64,000 nt of DNA. Source: Poa pratensis. Lineage: Eukaryota > Streptophyta > Magnoliopsida > Poales > Poaceae. The notes under the pieces were generated by a model, which did no database searches, was not told the origin of the DNA, and saw nothing but the letters and a program-made list of their open reading frames with translations. Positions 32,184-43,659 of this stretch are shown piece after piece. Position numbers and translations under genes: made by a program. Location of the stretch: the NCBI GenBank assembly GCA_947311845.1, contig CAMZMU010000027.1, forward strand, positions 29,836,125-29,900,124, in the 5' to 3' direction. Each line of letters opens with the position of its first letter. Positions within the stretch are counted from its first letter, which is position 1.

Positions 32184-34040
32184 TCACAAAGTTGACAGGA
32201 AACATCTATGCTCCAATTTGACAGAAGTACAGATTCTGGTCATATCTGTCCCAGGCAGCAGCAGCATCTCCAGCCATCTCCGTGCAAGGCAGCAGCAGCA
32301 GCAGCATAGCCGGCCCATGCTCCTCCTCTCTAGGTCGCCTGCAGCTCGCCTCCAGATAAACGCCTCCGAGCAATGGATTATGTGCTGCATCATCAAGTGC
32401 AGCTTCAACTGCAGCTTCCTCCACTTCCAGATCTTCATGTGCCGATTCTTCCTCATCATTATTAGGTACTCCCTCCTGAACAAGCATATTCACATGTGAG
32501 CTGTCATAAGTGATCTCTAGCTCATAAGCATGCAGCTGTGATGGCACTGTTCTGTATCAAGAAAAAACACACTAGGAAATTCACACAAGGAAAACACATG
32601 CTAGGAAATAAATTCAGTCAAGGACTCAAGGTTGTACTCCTACTTCTCTCAAGGAAAACACATGCTAGGAAATAAATTCAGTCAAGGATGCAAGCTCACA
32701 GTCGTTATGCGACCATCCATTTCGACCCACAGACCTGGAAAGATTGACCACTTCATGTTCAGAACAAGTACTGAAATCTAAGGACTGTTCAGCCCACAGA
32801 TCTGAAGTTTTGTTCAGAACAAGAGTACAGGGATTTAATTCATATGAAGTCTCACCCCTGATGTGTGACCAGAAAATTTGCTGATGTAGTCAGTGGGGAC
32901 ACGAATGTCATGCTGCAGTATTTGTCAAGGTGCACTTACATGTCATATTCTTGATAATTGATATAGAAGGTCATATCTACTTCAGAGTGTTTACTGAAAC
33001 TCTAAGCTAATTTTTCATGCGGAAAATAGTTTCAAAGTCATGGTTCAGGAAAGCGTTAAGCGTATGCGATGCGCTGGCCTTCAAACTAGCGCTTTATGCG
33101 ATTTAAGCGCGCTTAAGCGTACGCTTTCAGCGAGGCGCTGACCCAACGCTTCGCGCTTATGCGCGCATAAGCGTACGCTTTTTAGCGCTTTTTGGAACCA
33201 TGTTCAAAGTGCAGAAAAGAGATGTCCCATGTTAGTCAGGTTTCCATACTGATCTTATATTGACATAAAATGAAACAAAAAACTTGCAGCATGAGCAGAA
33301 CTAAATAAAAATAAAACGTTGTAAATTGTGTAGAGTTTTAGTCTTACTACCTTAGCAATGCAGCAACGTTCTATGCGAAAGCTACAACCAATACCAGCTC
33401 CCCAAGCACGTGAACACATATTGTTCCTTAGAGTTGAAGTATAGCCTGGGAGATATAGAATGCACTGTAAGATTACGGATTCAACCATTTGATCTGTTAG
33501 CAAAGTGCAACTGAATTGACATTGAATTAGCTCTAAAAGAAACGCTGGTTAGATCATCAGCTTTCAGAGCTACTTTAGAAGATTGGAAAAGTAATGAAGA
33601 ACCTACCGGCCACAAGGTCTGAATCGTTTGTCTAAACATCTGTTCCCCAAAGCTGAGCGCCTTTCACCTACAAAACGGTGATTTTAACAAGTGAATAAAG
33701 TAGCTAAGGGAAGAAGCTTGCTACAACTGTCGAAGAATACTTGCTGACTATATGAAGAGTGTAATCTTGGCCTATATGATTTCGAGACAAAACTTCCAAG
33801 TGAGTTCATCATTAACTGCTTTCCTTATTCTATTCCAATTTACCAAAGTGTAATCTTTCAAGCTTCTGTTAAATTTGGGTTTCAGTTTCTTCAAGAAGAT
33901 CTGAAACAAAACTTATTTTGTACAAACAAAGATTTCCAACTTACCAGGACTTCCGGGTGTAACATTATGGTTACCATGCAGGGAATCAAAAACCTTGTGA
34001 AATTCTCCACTCTTGTTTCCTCTGATATTTTCAATGTCAT
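32184..34040 (-). pseudogene. exon-like captured gene sequence inside the CACTA element
   Basis: On the minus strand several stretches are bordered by good splice signals. 34040-33945 lies between an acceptor (CTCGCAG) and a donor (GTAAGTTGG) and reads DIENIRGNKSGEFHKVFDSL. 33661-33607 reads ALSFGEQMFRQTIQTLWP before a GTAGGT donor. 33464-33352 lies between CTTACAG and GTAGTAAG. A possible last exon at 32547-32206 reads acidic sequence (NDEEESAHEDLEVEEAA). I do not recognise the source gene. The order and spacing suggest one multi-exon gene carried antisense to the numbering. Exon limits are by eye and the product is probably incomplete. Confidence 0.4.
33040..33201. mobile_element. AAGCG-rich inverted-repeat MITE-like element
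   Basis: Ends are CATGGTTCAGGAAAGCG and the complement of GCGCTTTTTGGAACCATG, giving a 162-bp foldback. The middle is packed with AAGCG/CGCTT repeats in both orientations, including two copies of AAGCGTACGCTTT. No coding sequence. Family not identified. Confidence 0.6.
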
Positions 34041-35135
34041 CTGCGAGTTTCACAGAAAATCATCAATTCTCTAAGTAGAATGGATCAATTCATGTTTAGT
34101 GAAAAATAAAATGCTCCGTGTCTCCGCGTGCTGGCATACGGCCATATCTCAGGCCTTCTTATGATTAAATAAACATGAGCTCAGCTAGGACATACTGCAA
34201 AGGACACAATAGCAATGCCCAGTGCAAACTACAAACAATACAGGAATAAACTTGTTTAGTATTGATGCTTACTAAACACCTCATATATCGAGAAAATAGC
34301 TTTTAGATCAGGACAAGTACAAGTCTAAACCTTTGAATGGTTTTCTAAAGATATCATTGTCGAATGTCTCTTTGATATAATTGCTTCACTAAAAGTTGCA
34401 TCACTCATACATCAAAAAATAGATCTGAACTTGGCTAAAAAATACTAGCGTGAACACATACATATCAAGCTGTTATACACATACTTCCAATTTATTCACC
34501 TAGTATCATGTAACTTCAGGCAATGACATAAGCACAAACAAAACAATACCTAAGTAATCATGTTTCTAGTAGCCTAAAACACTTTAACAATGACATATGT
34601 GCATTCCTAGAACTAGATAACAGTGGCAAGATAATTAGATTTAGCACGGTCAATCACCTTGTTAACTATAGATACAACGCTAGCATGAATTTTTTCATAA
34701 ACAGATGACAGATCCTTAACTAATTGCTGGAATCCTTGAGTTTTGGCTAAGCAAATATTTTACACACAAGGGCTACGTTCCAATTTAATAAAGAATATTT
34801 ATCTAGCTGACCGTTGGACCAATTGATTTGTACAGTTGTAGTTGGCGTTCAACCAGTTTAATCAAGTAGTCATGTCACTCGTTAAATCATTTGCAATGCA
34901 ATTAGCACAATATCATAATAGACAGAAGTATTAAGCCCAAATTACCAGTAATTAGCACTTTAATGGCTAGACAATATCACAAACACTTCGTGAGCAAACA
35001 ATACTATGCAACTCACAACACAATCATGAAGCAGAATGGTATCCACGCCATGATGAAACAGAACCACCTTCGGTTGACTACAAATTCATCCACTCAATAG
35101 AGGCAGCAGCTTAGAGGCACGCACCGCTAGCACCC
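34041..35135. other. AT-rich intron-like sequence inside the CACTA element
   Basis: No frames or repeats of note. It fits an intron of the captured minus-strand gene. Confidence 0.4.
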
Positions 35136-35230
35136 TTGCAACAGAACCAACGAGGGTGGGCAGGAAGAGAAGGCGGGAGCAGGTTATACCAGGAAGAACA
35201 GTCGTCCCCGGAGACGAGGCAGGCAGGGAG

Positions 35231-35575
35231 CCTGGGACCGCGCGGGAGATGGTGCTCCTTCGATCATCCAACTGCTTGCTGGCGTCGTGGCACTTGGCGC
35301 GGATACACCCGCGCGGCATTTGCTCGAACACCAAGCGCGCGAGGATGGGAAGGAGCCTGGGACCTCGCGGGAGATGGTGCTCCTTCGATCGTCCAACTGC
35401 TTGCTGGCGTCGTGGCACTCGGCGCGGATGCACCCACGCGGCATTTGCTCGAACACCAAGCGCGCGAGGATGCTAGGGAACCTGGGACCTCGCGGGAGAT
35501 GGTGCTCCTTCGATCGTCGGACTCCTTGCTGGAGCCGGGGCACTCGCCGCGGATGCACCGAGCCGGGATGGAGGA
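35231..35575 (-). repeat. 125-bp tandem repeat, three units
   Basis: CCTGGGACC followed by CGCGGGAGATGGTGCTCCTT recurs at 35231, 35356 and 35481, a constant spacing of 125 bases. Since 125 is not a multiple of three, one minus-strand frame reads each unit in a different phase. The third unit diverges at its end. Confidence 0.9.
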
Positions 35576-36110
35576 ATAGCCCAGGTGATGGGTCTGAGGA
35601 GTACAGATCCGCCGTTCGCCATCGAGGTTCGTCGGAAAGAGCTCGGCTCGTCCTTGTTCGACGAGATGTGGTGGAACGCCATGGAGAGGAGGCGCGGGGG
35701 GAGGGCCGTGGGTGGGAGGAGGAACTTCGGGGGAGGAGACACACGACGGCGGCCGCCTCCGGGTCAGCGGAGCCAGAGGAGACGGACTGCGGCGACGCTA
35801 GGGTTTCGAGACCGGGAAGCGGCACGTATTATTATAATTTTGACTTAATTTTGGCGGCCACGACTATTATTTACGGGCAGAGACGATATTTTGCAAAAAC
35901 ACCCTCGAGCGTTTCGAGCATCAGCCCGCAGTCCGCAGTCCCCTTCTGCTCGCACAATCCCTTTTCCGTCCGCCACCGTCGCCGGCTGATCCCAGCCAGC
36001 TCCCTCCGCCGCCGCCCACCTCCCCGGCACCCCCTCCTCCCTATCTCGATTCTGCGGCATAGAAACCTTCGACCCATCCCCCACCACAAACCCTAGCCCA
36101 TAATTGCGGC
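35576..36110 (-). pseudogene. GC-rich first-exon-like region of the captured gene
   Basis: Open minus-strand frames cover 35825-35576 and 36291-35845 with Ser, Arg and Pro-rich residues. One frame spells MAFHHISSNKDEPSSF, which could be a real N-terminus (ATG at 35682). A plausible alternative is an untranslated leader of a gene whose exons lie at 34040-32206. No domain is recognised. Confidence 0.3.
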
Positions 36111-36808
36111 TGTCCATGCCGCCGCCGGCGGCGGCGCGGATTCTAGTGGTGGGCACGCGCCACTGCGACCGGCTGGCCCGCGGAGGGGAGCCGACGTGGC
36201 CGTCCAAAAGGAAGAAGATGCGAGCGAATTGATGTGGGGGCAGAGAGGTTGGCCGGGAGGAGCTGTCACAGCTCGCCGGCGGGGCGACCACAGAGCATCT
36301 CTTGCCGGCGCCGTAGACAGCCGAGAGGCACCCCTGCCCCAGCCTGAGGTTGATGCTTGTCTACATCGAGGAAGGTATGCACCGCTGCTCTGTGCTGCTG
36401 TTGCATTTCTTCATCGGCTAGTTCTGGTATCCGTATGTCGAGGTGAAATCCTTCATCTCTTGTGTTGCTTTGTGTGTGATCTTCTGATTAGATGTTCTCT
36501 GGTACATGGAGTAGAATTCAGAAATTCTGTACATGTTGGCAGAGTAATCCTAGTGCTATGTGGTTTCCCGTTTCCTATCCTAGCTGAACCGCTACTGCAG
36601 GTGAGGTCTCTTTCACTCCTAAATCTATTTGTGCTAAAAGAATACAAGACTAGTGGGTAGCTAGTCATTAGTACTCCAACTTGTGAGGGACTCCTGAATT
36701 TGGTGAGGTTTGATTTCTGTTTCCAGGACAAGCTCTGAAAGCAACTCTGAAGAACCTGAAGGCTAAGCTGAGCTATGTGACTAAACTGTTTTTGCTACTC
36801 CTTTCTCC
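36111..36808 (+). other. exon-like plus-strand sequence diverging from the captured gene
   Basis: ATG at 36116 opens a 38-codon frame (MPPPAAARILVVGTRH) ending at 36232. GAGGAAGGTATGC near 36370 resembles a splice donor. Together with the minus-strand region at 35576-36110 it looks like a divergent promoter area copied from a host locus. No product is recognised. Confidence 0.25.
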
Positions 36809-37077
36809 TTCTAAGTGCTTTGGTGGTGTCATAACGATCTATTGTTGCTTCATATTTGTTGCTAACTTGCTACTCTTTTCTTCATGTAAGAAGCTTGATA
36901 GCCTAGCTTAATCAAGAAGCAACTTCTGTTAGCTCCAGAAATTCCAGATTGTATTGTCCTATATAGGTTATAATGAGTATAGCTTGTCGGTTCGTTTACA
37001 CCATCATTTGTAACCTATAAATCATTCTACTCCCTCTGCTCAATCATGTTTGCTTGACACCACCAAAGCACTTAGAA
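36809..37077. repeat. 23-bp inverted repeat with 223-base spacer
   Basis: TTCTAAGTGCTTTGGTGGTG and three further bases (36809-36831) are perfectly complementary to 37055-37077. GCTCAATCATGTTTGC occurs twice nearby as a direct repeat (37038 and 37172). Confidence 0.8.
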
Positions 37078-37377
37078 TCGATCAAACGAGCAACAGCGCC
37101 TCGGGGCCCAAGACGCAGTTTTAAAAAAAACGAGCAGCAGCACCTCGGGGCTCATCTTGAGCAGCAGCGGTTTGCTCAATCATGTTTGCACATATATAAG
37201 GAGCCGCGGAACAGCAGCGCGCGAGAGGAGATGCAGCGCCCAAACAAGCAGCAGCGCCTCCAGCGAATCGATCGATGAAAGAGACGAGCGTCACGGATCC
37301 TGTTTTGTTTATTTTTGTAAAATATACGTATTAAGTGTGTTACTACAGTTAATTTGGACTGGACAGTAATGATATTT

Positions 37378-37660
37378 TGGGCCTGAAATGGCTCTAAAAA
37401 TTGTATTTATAGAGGCACTTTACACAAGTGCCTGTGAAGATGTTATTTTCTGGGGCACTTTCTTTTAAATGCCTCTGAAAATACTAGATTTAGGGGCACT
37501 TGGTGGAAAGTGCCCCTAAAAACGGCATTTTTAGAGGCACTTTAGGAAAAGTGCCCCTAAAAATATCATTTTTAAGGGCTCCTAGCGGAAAATGCCCCTA
37601 AATATTATTTTTAGAGGCAGTTCTAAAAAAATGCCTCAACCAAAATGCCTCTAAAGATAG
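37378..37660 (+). repeat. right subterminal repeat array of the 6-kb CACTA element
   Basis: About ten TAGAGGCACTTT or AAGTGCCCCTAAAA motifs in alternating orientation before the terminal TCTCTCATAGTG. Confidence 0.85.
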
Positions 37661-37677
37661 GTTCTCTCATAGTGTCT

Positions 37678-39264
37678 GTTGATTCACCGACAGCATGTGC
37701 GTGACCACCCCCAAGAATCCCTGCAGGTAGAAGGCTAGCTAGCTCCTCCGATTATACTTGGCTACCAGATGCAATCCAGTATCCAGGAGGGTTGTACCTT
37801 TCATCAGTTTATTTGGTTAGCATCGTTCTTATGGATGTTGCCATAGTAATTGGAAGTTTCATTGTAGCCTCCACCTTAATCCCGAGATTCGGATTATTCT
37901 GTTTGTGTAACCAGCTTAGTCGGCACGGTTGTGGCTTGACCGGCATGAGGAGGAAAGCCTTGGAAAAGCTCGAGACGACAACGGCGATATTTCGCCGACG
38001 AAGCTAACCGTGACCGCCTTCCAACGAAGGTGCCTTGAGTTCTGCCTCAAGGTCTTCGAGGAATCCGAATAGGGAGAAGCGACGACGTCTAAAGCTTATA
38101 CAGCTGTTTCAATTGGTACCGAAGGCAGTACATGATTTAGTGACCCACTGACCCGGCATGCATGCAGTTTGCGTCAGCATGACTTGAATATTTTTCCGAT
38201 TATTCAAGAAGGTTACGACCTCTTTCTCATGTCTTCGCATCAGAACGACTCGATGAAGGCTGAAGGCGTACATATGCAAGAAATTGTAGATTAGTTCCAA
38301 GTAAGAAGTCAAGCCATGCCCCATAGGCAAAAGAAGCACCGCACTTGAACATGATTATGTCCATCAGTTGTTCATATGAAAAGAAGGGAGCTCCTAGCAA
38401 TATAACGAGCACCCAGGATGGTCTGATATGAGGTAATTTCAAGACAACAAAAAAGGTTTTGTAATGATATCTGGATCCAGCAACCTTTTTTCTTAATTAG
38501 TCTATATCCACCGGTTGTTATTGTATACTACTCACAGTAAATATGGCAACCAAAGAAAAATATTTCTACAATGGATCGTTTCAGGTAGATCCAAATAATA
38601 ACAATGTAGACATTCTGATGATTTTACAGAAAATATAGTACATTATTGACAAGGTTGAAAATAATTCATCACTGTCCTCGACATAGGATGAATTATCTTC
38701 ACCACTAATAGTATATTATAATGGGGGCAGATGTGTCAAATCTGTTATGAAAAGTGTACATATAGGAACGTATAGACTGTAAAATTCATAATGGGTGTAT
38801 AAAAAATTACTTTCTGAAGGCTATTTCAAATGACAAACAAAATGATGTAGGCGACTTATTGAAAATTACGTTATAATTACAAGTCGATTCAAAACAAAAC
38901 AACCACACTGAGAGCGAGCAATAGCTGATCAAGGAAATTTTATATTTGGATCTAATTCTTAGCCGGGAATTTCGAAAAACAATATTGGTCCAATGATGCA
39001 TCAAAAGAGTAAAAAATGACCGGGGCGAAAATAAAAAATATGGAAATTTCCATGGAAGTTCGCTTTGCGTCCATATTTCACCATTGTGTACCACTGTACC
39101 AAAAATCTAATACACTTAATTATGCAATCATGGTTACTCGAGCTTGGGACTTCAATCCATATATATGTCTGTCAGTGTTGACATTTTTTAATGAATAGTT
39201 GAGTATGACATCATATAATCGGTAGGGAAAACATTTCTAAAGATAATGTTCAAAAGCAATCTAG
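37678..39264 (+). other. 3' part of the Helitron
   Basis: Non-coding and AT-rich after 38440. 37790-38060 has an exon-like plus-strand frame with a hydrophobic stretch (VLMDVAIVIGSFIVASTLIP) but no recognisable domain. Confidence 0.5.
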
Positions 39265-39293
39265 CCGCGCAAATGCGCGGGCCACTCAGCTAG
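39265..39293 (+). promoter_or_regulatory. Helitron 3' terminal hairpin and CTAG end
   Basis: Stem of six base pairs, CCGCGC with GCGCGG, loop AAAT, then GGCCACTCAG region and CTAG. It marks the rolling-circle termination signal. Confidence 0.75.
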
Positions 39294-39294
39294 T

Positions 39295-40383
39295 TATTTT
39301 GAAATGAAAATCATAAAATTATTTGTATAGGAGAGACTTCATTGGATACGATCGGATGGCCAGAACTTGAACATTTTGTTCCACTCTTGGCTACACGCTT
39401 CTTTGGCGTAGCCTCTACTCGCGGTAATAATTGAGCGCAATTGGTTCCAGCACGAGCGTCTCATTGCATCAAAAGCATGCAGCTACTTTGCGGCGTCTCC
39501 CATGCATATCGATCAGCGTACACCTGTGCGTGCATGCACGCAGTATACAAAAGGCTCATACATGGCCAGCCAGATTTCACCGCCGGCCGGCTAAGTGAAA
39601 CCGGCGACGAAGAGGTTTTTGGCGTGTTTCCGGCAGTGTTTCCGGGTAGCGCACATGTGCCGCGTCGAACAGGGGAAGTGGAAGCCATGCATGCACAAGC
39701 TACAGTTTTCCTCGCACAAAGCGCCAACATGAGGGCCCGGCCAGGCGCGCTAGGCACAGTACACACATTGGCACATACGGATCGGGCATATAAAGTCACA
39801 GTGCACCACCGAGAGGCTGCATGATCCAAATCAGACGCAGCGTCCCGAAAATGATGCAGCGTACCAAACAGTCGCTACTCCTCTCTCTCCCGACGCCCGC
39901 TTACCCGCTATGCGTTCGTTCCAGCCTGCAGCGGCCTGCGTGTGCGTGATAGAGTAGACACAGTGCGCGCACAGTACTGAGCGCTGCGAGACACAGAGCT
40001 AGCTGTGCGCAACGTACCTTCTTCGCTGCACAAGCTAGCTCCCTCCATGGCTTTTGCCCGTGACGGTTTCCAATGCGCTGCCGCGGCGGGGGAAATGAAT
40101 CAAATGATGATGGGACGGTGGTAGTAACACCTGGGCAGGCTGGCGCCAGCAAGCAGCAGCTCTTCCGAATGCGGAAATTGAAGAAAAAAAAAAACACGAA
40201 TGTGATGGCAGACAAGTCGAATCCTACATACGCCGCTCTGATTCAACTAAATTTCATTGGATTTTTGTGGACGATTTGGATTTTTTTATGTACGTCATTT
40301 GATTTTCTCTCATCATTTCTTCGCTCCTATTTTCTAGCAATATTTTCATCCATTCAAACCTTTTGATGGGTTCCAGGCTGGTG
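39295..40383. other. unassigned intergenic sequence
   Basis: Mixed composition. CATATAAAG near 39788 is TATA-like, but no supported gene follows. Long frames at 39441-39829 occur on both strands over the same bases and have no domain. Confidence 0.5.
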
Positions 40384-41060
40384 TTTTTTTTTTACAAAAC
40401 GGGCAACATTGTCTCATTTTATTAAAAAAGAAGGAAGGGAATTGACCAGTTCATTAACGGTGAACCGGCCGAAAAACATTACAAGTGTACCAATGTGGTC
40501 ATGGAACACCACACTAAGCAGACGCGGCCAACCTGGCTACCCACACGAAAACACACACGCCGCCGAGGAGAAAAACACCATCGAGGTCTTAACCGAGCGT
40601 CATCGTCGTCACTCTTCCCCGAGCAAGCGATTCCGACTTCGCCTTCGACGACCACCGACCAAGCCCTCGCCGCAGCCGACGCCGTAAACCATGTCGGCCT
40701 ATGCCAAACAGTTAACCCAAAGCATCGAGGAGGAGGCAGCTCCGACTTCGACGGAGAGCTTCACCGGAGAAAGTTACACACCTTGCATCGACGGAATCCG
40801 CGAGGCCACTGTAGAAAAAGTGTCATCGTTGCCAGCTACACGCAGCTCCGACTTCACAGCTTCATGGCGGGACGCAACACGGACTGTCGGTGACGAAGGA
40901 CATGTCGCGACTCGGCTCCGCTCACCACTGTCATCGTTGCCACACAGTTCGCAATGCCACGAAAGCACCCACATCCAACCACTGGTCCCTCGACTGCTGC
41001 GCACCTCCAAGAATGATGCTTGGTCCAGCTGGTGTTTCGACATTCCCCATTCATGCAGAC
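40384..41060 (-). mobile_element. 3'-end fragment of a non-LTR retrotransposon (tentative)
   Basis: On the minus strand the segment ends with TTAATAAAATGAGACAATG, a spacer and an A tail (T run 40384-40393), as LINE 3' ends do. Internal GTTGGCCGCGTCTGCTTAGT-type sequence is also typical. No reverse transcriptase remains. A near match between the left flank (CCAGGCTGGTGTTT) and 41034-41046 (CCAGCTGGTGTTT) might mark a target duplication but is imperfect. Confidence 0.4.
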
Positions 41061-41452
41061 TCGAGCAACCCGACACGATCAATTTCTCATTAGCTTGGAA
41101 CATGAATTTCTTTTATTGTATTAAATTATATTTCAGAAATCAAAAACCAAAAACCGTAAGGTATTTTTTTATAATTGATTCTTAGTTTTGGAAGGGCCTT
41201 GTGTGTGTTAAAGAGGTGTTTTTAATGGCGGCTTTTTGAAAGTTAAAATAGGTGAGGGTTATTTTGGTATCATATTTGTCCGTCCGTTTGGGAGGATCGT
41301 TTGGGGTGGACTGTTGAAGATCCCGTTACTCGATGTGTTCCTCTCTCAACAGTATCTTAATATAAAATACAGTCCATAGATAGAAGTTTGGCTATCTCAC
41401 ATGTTATCTGAACAATGTATTTATGTGGGCCATAATGGGCAATAAGAGCATC
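41061..41452. other. unassigned intergenic sequence
   Basis: AT-rich with no domain. Ends at the TAA site of the next Harbinger copy. Confidence 0.5.
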
Positions 41453-41455
41453 TCC

Positions 41456-43659
41456 AACCATGGCCCTTAAGCCTCTCCCAAACACAGTCCGGACACGCTT
41501 TGTACCAAAAACCATCACCCAACCGTCCTCTCCATAGTCAGCTCAAACGTCTGGTCAGTCCGGCAAATCCCAAAGCCAGCCCATATGTGTGAGGGTTTGG
41601 GGCCGCAGGGACGCGTCCGGACGCCTCCGCCACGTTGAACCTGTCAACCCGGGCCTACCGAATTTTCCCCTAAATCAGACAGAAACCCCTATTTCTTCCT
41701 CTTCTTCCTTCGCTTTGTCCAGTTGGGTGCACCACTCTGCTCCGCCGCCGCCCCGAAGGTACGACGTCACCAGCCAAGTCCTATGCGGTCGTAGGAGCCC
41801 GTCGCCGGAGGAACCTCATCTGGACGCTCCGCCCCCGGTACGTTTTGCATCGCCCGACACCCACCTCGCTCTCAAAACGTTTGTGTAAATGCCGGAGTTG
41901 GATTTTGATTAAGTGTTCATGTATGTAGCCATGGATTCTTCGTTCGGCGAGGAGTACGGTTACTCGGCCATGAATGAGTTGGTTTACAAGGAGTTCATCG
42001 ACGGGTCTAGTGATGAAGACATGTTTGACGACGGAGACGAGGAGGCCGCCATGTCGATGATGAGCATTTAAGAGGAATTGGAGAAAAAGGAGGAGCATAT
42101 TCTCAACTTCTGGGGATCGATTAAGGGGTGGATCACCGTGGCCCGTGATAGGATCAAAGGCGGTCGAGGTCTCTGTGACGATTATTTAAAACGTCCGAAG
42201 CCGTTCTTTCATGAGGGATTTTTCATACGTCGGTTCTAGATGAGTTCAAGAGTATATGAGCGCATAGAGAGAGAAGTAACTAAGTATGATTATTACTTCA
42301 AGTTGAAGTATGATTGTTGCGGAAAACTATATATCCTTCTCTCCTATGCAGAAATGCACCACTGATTTGAGAATGGTTGCCTACGGAAAAGCCGCGGATA
42401 CCATAGACGAGTATGCCGGACTCTGGATGGGAGAGAGTACATGCATCGAGTCTATGGAGCACTTTGCATACGCCGTGGTGAAGGTGTTTGGAAAGGAGTA
42501 TCTGAGGGATCAAATGCCGAGGACATCGAAAGGCTATTGGCCCTAGGAGAAGAAAGATAATTTCCTGATATGCTAGCTTCAGTTGATTGCATGCATTGGC
42601 AATGGAAAAACTGTCCAACGGTGTTGCGTGGGCAATACCAAGGTCACAACAAAGAGGCCACAATTGTACTTGAAGTTGTGGCAAATCAAGACTTGTGGAT
42701 TTGGCATGCTTTTTTTGGCATGCCCGGTGCTCACAAGGACATCAATGTGCTTCAGCGCTCTGCTCTGTTCAAGAGGCTCTGTGATGGGATGCTCCACCAT
42801 GCAACTTCACCGTCAACGGACACGACTATACCATGGGATCGATTATCGATACTTTCTTGCTATACTCGGTGGGCAGCATTTGTGAAGACTATCAGTTAAG
42901 AAAGATGTCGAGAGGGCATTTGGTGTGCTACAAACTCGTTGGACATAGTCTGTGGAGCCGCAGTGATATGGTATCCTGAAGTTCTATGGCAGGTCATAAC
43001 TTGTTGTATAATTTTATACAACATAATTTTGAGAAGGCTGGAGAACATGTCCATCTACATGAACAAGAAGCGCAGTATGTCAAGCACTTCCTTGAGATGC
43101 ATCGACAACTTTGAAATGAAAAGCCGCACACCCAACTACTCATTGATCTGGTGCAGCATATGTATATCTTCATGGTTAATGAGTGAATTTCAATTTGCAT
43201 TGATTTGTGTCTGAATAATGTGAGTTCTTATGTCCGGCTACTTTTATTTGATTAGATACAATTATTTGTTGTAGTAAGGTGATTTGAACTATTTATTTCT
43301 AAACTAGCTCCATGATGAACGTGCAAACTAGCTCTGTGATGAATGTGCATGGCTTCATATTTTTTGGGTATCAAGATTTAAACATTGTGATTGTAGAGCA
43401 CCAACTATCAAGCTCGTTCAGTCACTTTCTGTGGACACGTCCGGCGTGTCCTCGCCAACGTTTAACGAAGGGGCACTTATAGGACGAGGCAGATAATTTA
43501 TGGAGGCTACCCGACTCTGTGTTTTACGGTAAATATATGTGTGCTGACATGTTGAACGGGGATACGAGATTTCTGCGTAAATATCTTTGAAAATTCTGAG
43601 CTCACTCATGATCCAAAGTTGGACGGATCACAGATCGTTCCCCCAATCTTTAATGCCAA
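41456..43659 (+). mobile_element. PIF/Harbinger element with degenerate transposase, 3' end not found
   Basis: The left end GAGCATCTCCAACCA follows TAA (41453-41455). It is followed by a GC-rich leader and a transposase-like gene. No matching right terminus was found before the Helitron at 43660 or just after 45417, so the right end is probably lost and the boundary given is the limit of what can be assigned. Confidence 0.7.
41931..43217 (+). pseudogene. Harbinger (HARBI1-like, DDE_4 type) transposase, multiple stops and frameshifts
   Basis: Start at ATG 41931 (MDSSFGEEYGYSAMNEL). The acidic N-terminus leads to KKEEHILNFWGSIKG after a stop at 42069, then a short helix-turn-helix-like region. 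The nuclease core has SVDCMHWQWKNCP (first Asp), WIWHAFFGMPGAHKDINVLQ (second Asp) and, in another frame near 42903, DVERAFGVLQ with the likely catalytic Glu. At least three stops (42069, 42238, 42352) and several one-base shifts are present. The enzyme would cut Harbinger ends at TTA/TAA sites. The Harbinger element at 3418 has the Myb-like partner but no transposase. Confidence 0.85.

Larger units (their letters stand above)
31638..37674. mobile_element. non-autonomous CACTA element, 6.0 kb, with TCT duplication
   Basis: The left end begins CACTATGTCACAG and the reverse complement of the right end begins CACTATGAGAGAA. Both continue into TTTAGAGGCA-type sequence. TCT flanks both sides (31635-31637 and 37675-37677). 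Long arrays of TAGAGGCATTT motifs form the subterminal regions. No TNP2 or TNPA homologue is present. The interior holds spliced exon-like sequence that appears to come from a host gene. Confidence 0.88.
30388..39293 (+). mobile_element. non-autonomous Helitron, 8.9 kb, carrying a CACTA element
   Basis: The 5' end begins TCTATCTATTATATAATT and follows an A (30387). The 3' end has a short hairpin, CCGCGC-AAAT-GCGCGG (39265-39280), nine bases, then CTAG (39290-39293) followed by T (39294). Insertion between A and T without duplication, a 5' TC and a 3' hairpin plus CTRR are the Helitron hallmarks. No Rep/helicase frame is present. About 6 kb is a nested CACTA element, so the Helitron proper is about 2.9 kb. 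Confidence 0.75.

Noticed and set aside
30388..39293. Rep/helicase gene in the Helitron
   Set aside because: No rolling-circle His-His motif or helicase motif was seen in any frame.
39441..39829. Overlapping open frames of about 125 residues on both strands
   Set aside because: They mirror each other, lack domains and have atypical composition.
40691..41185. 164-residue plus-strand open frame
   Set aside because: It lies antisense to a segment ending in a LINE-like 3' tail, and the residues are Ser/Thr-rich without a domain.
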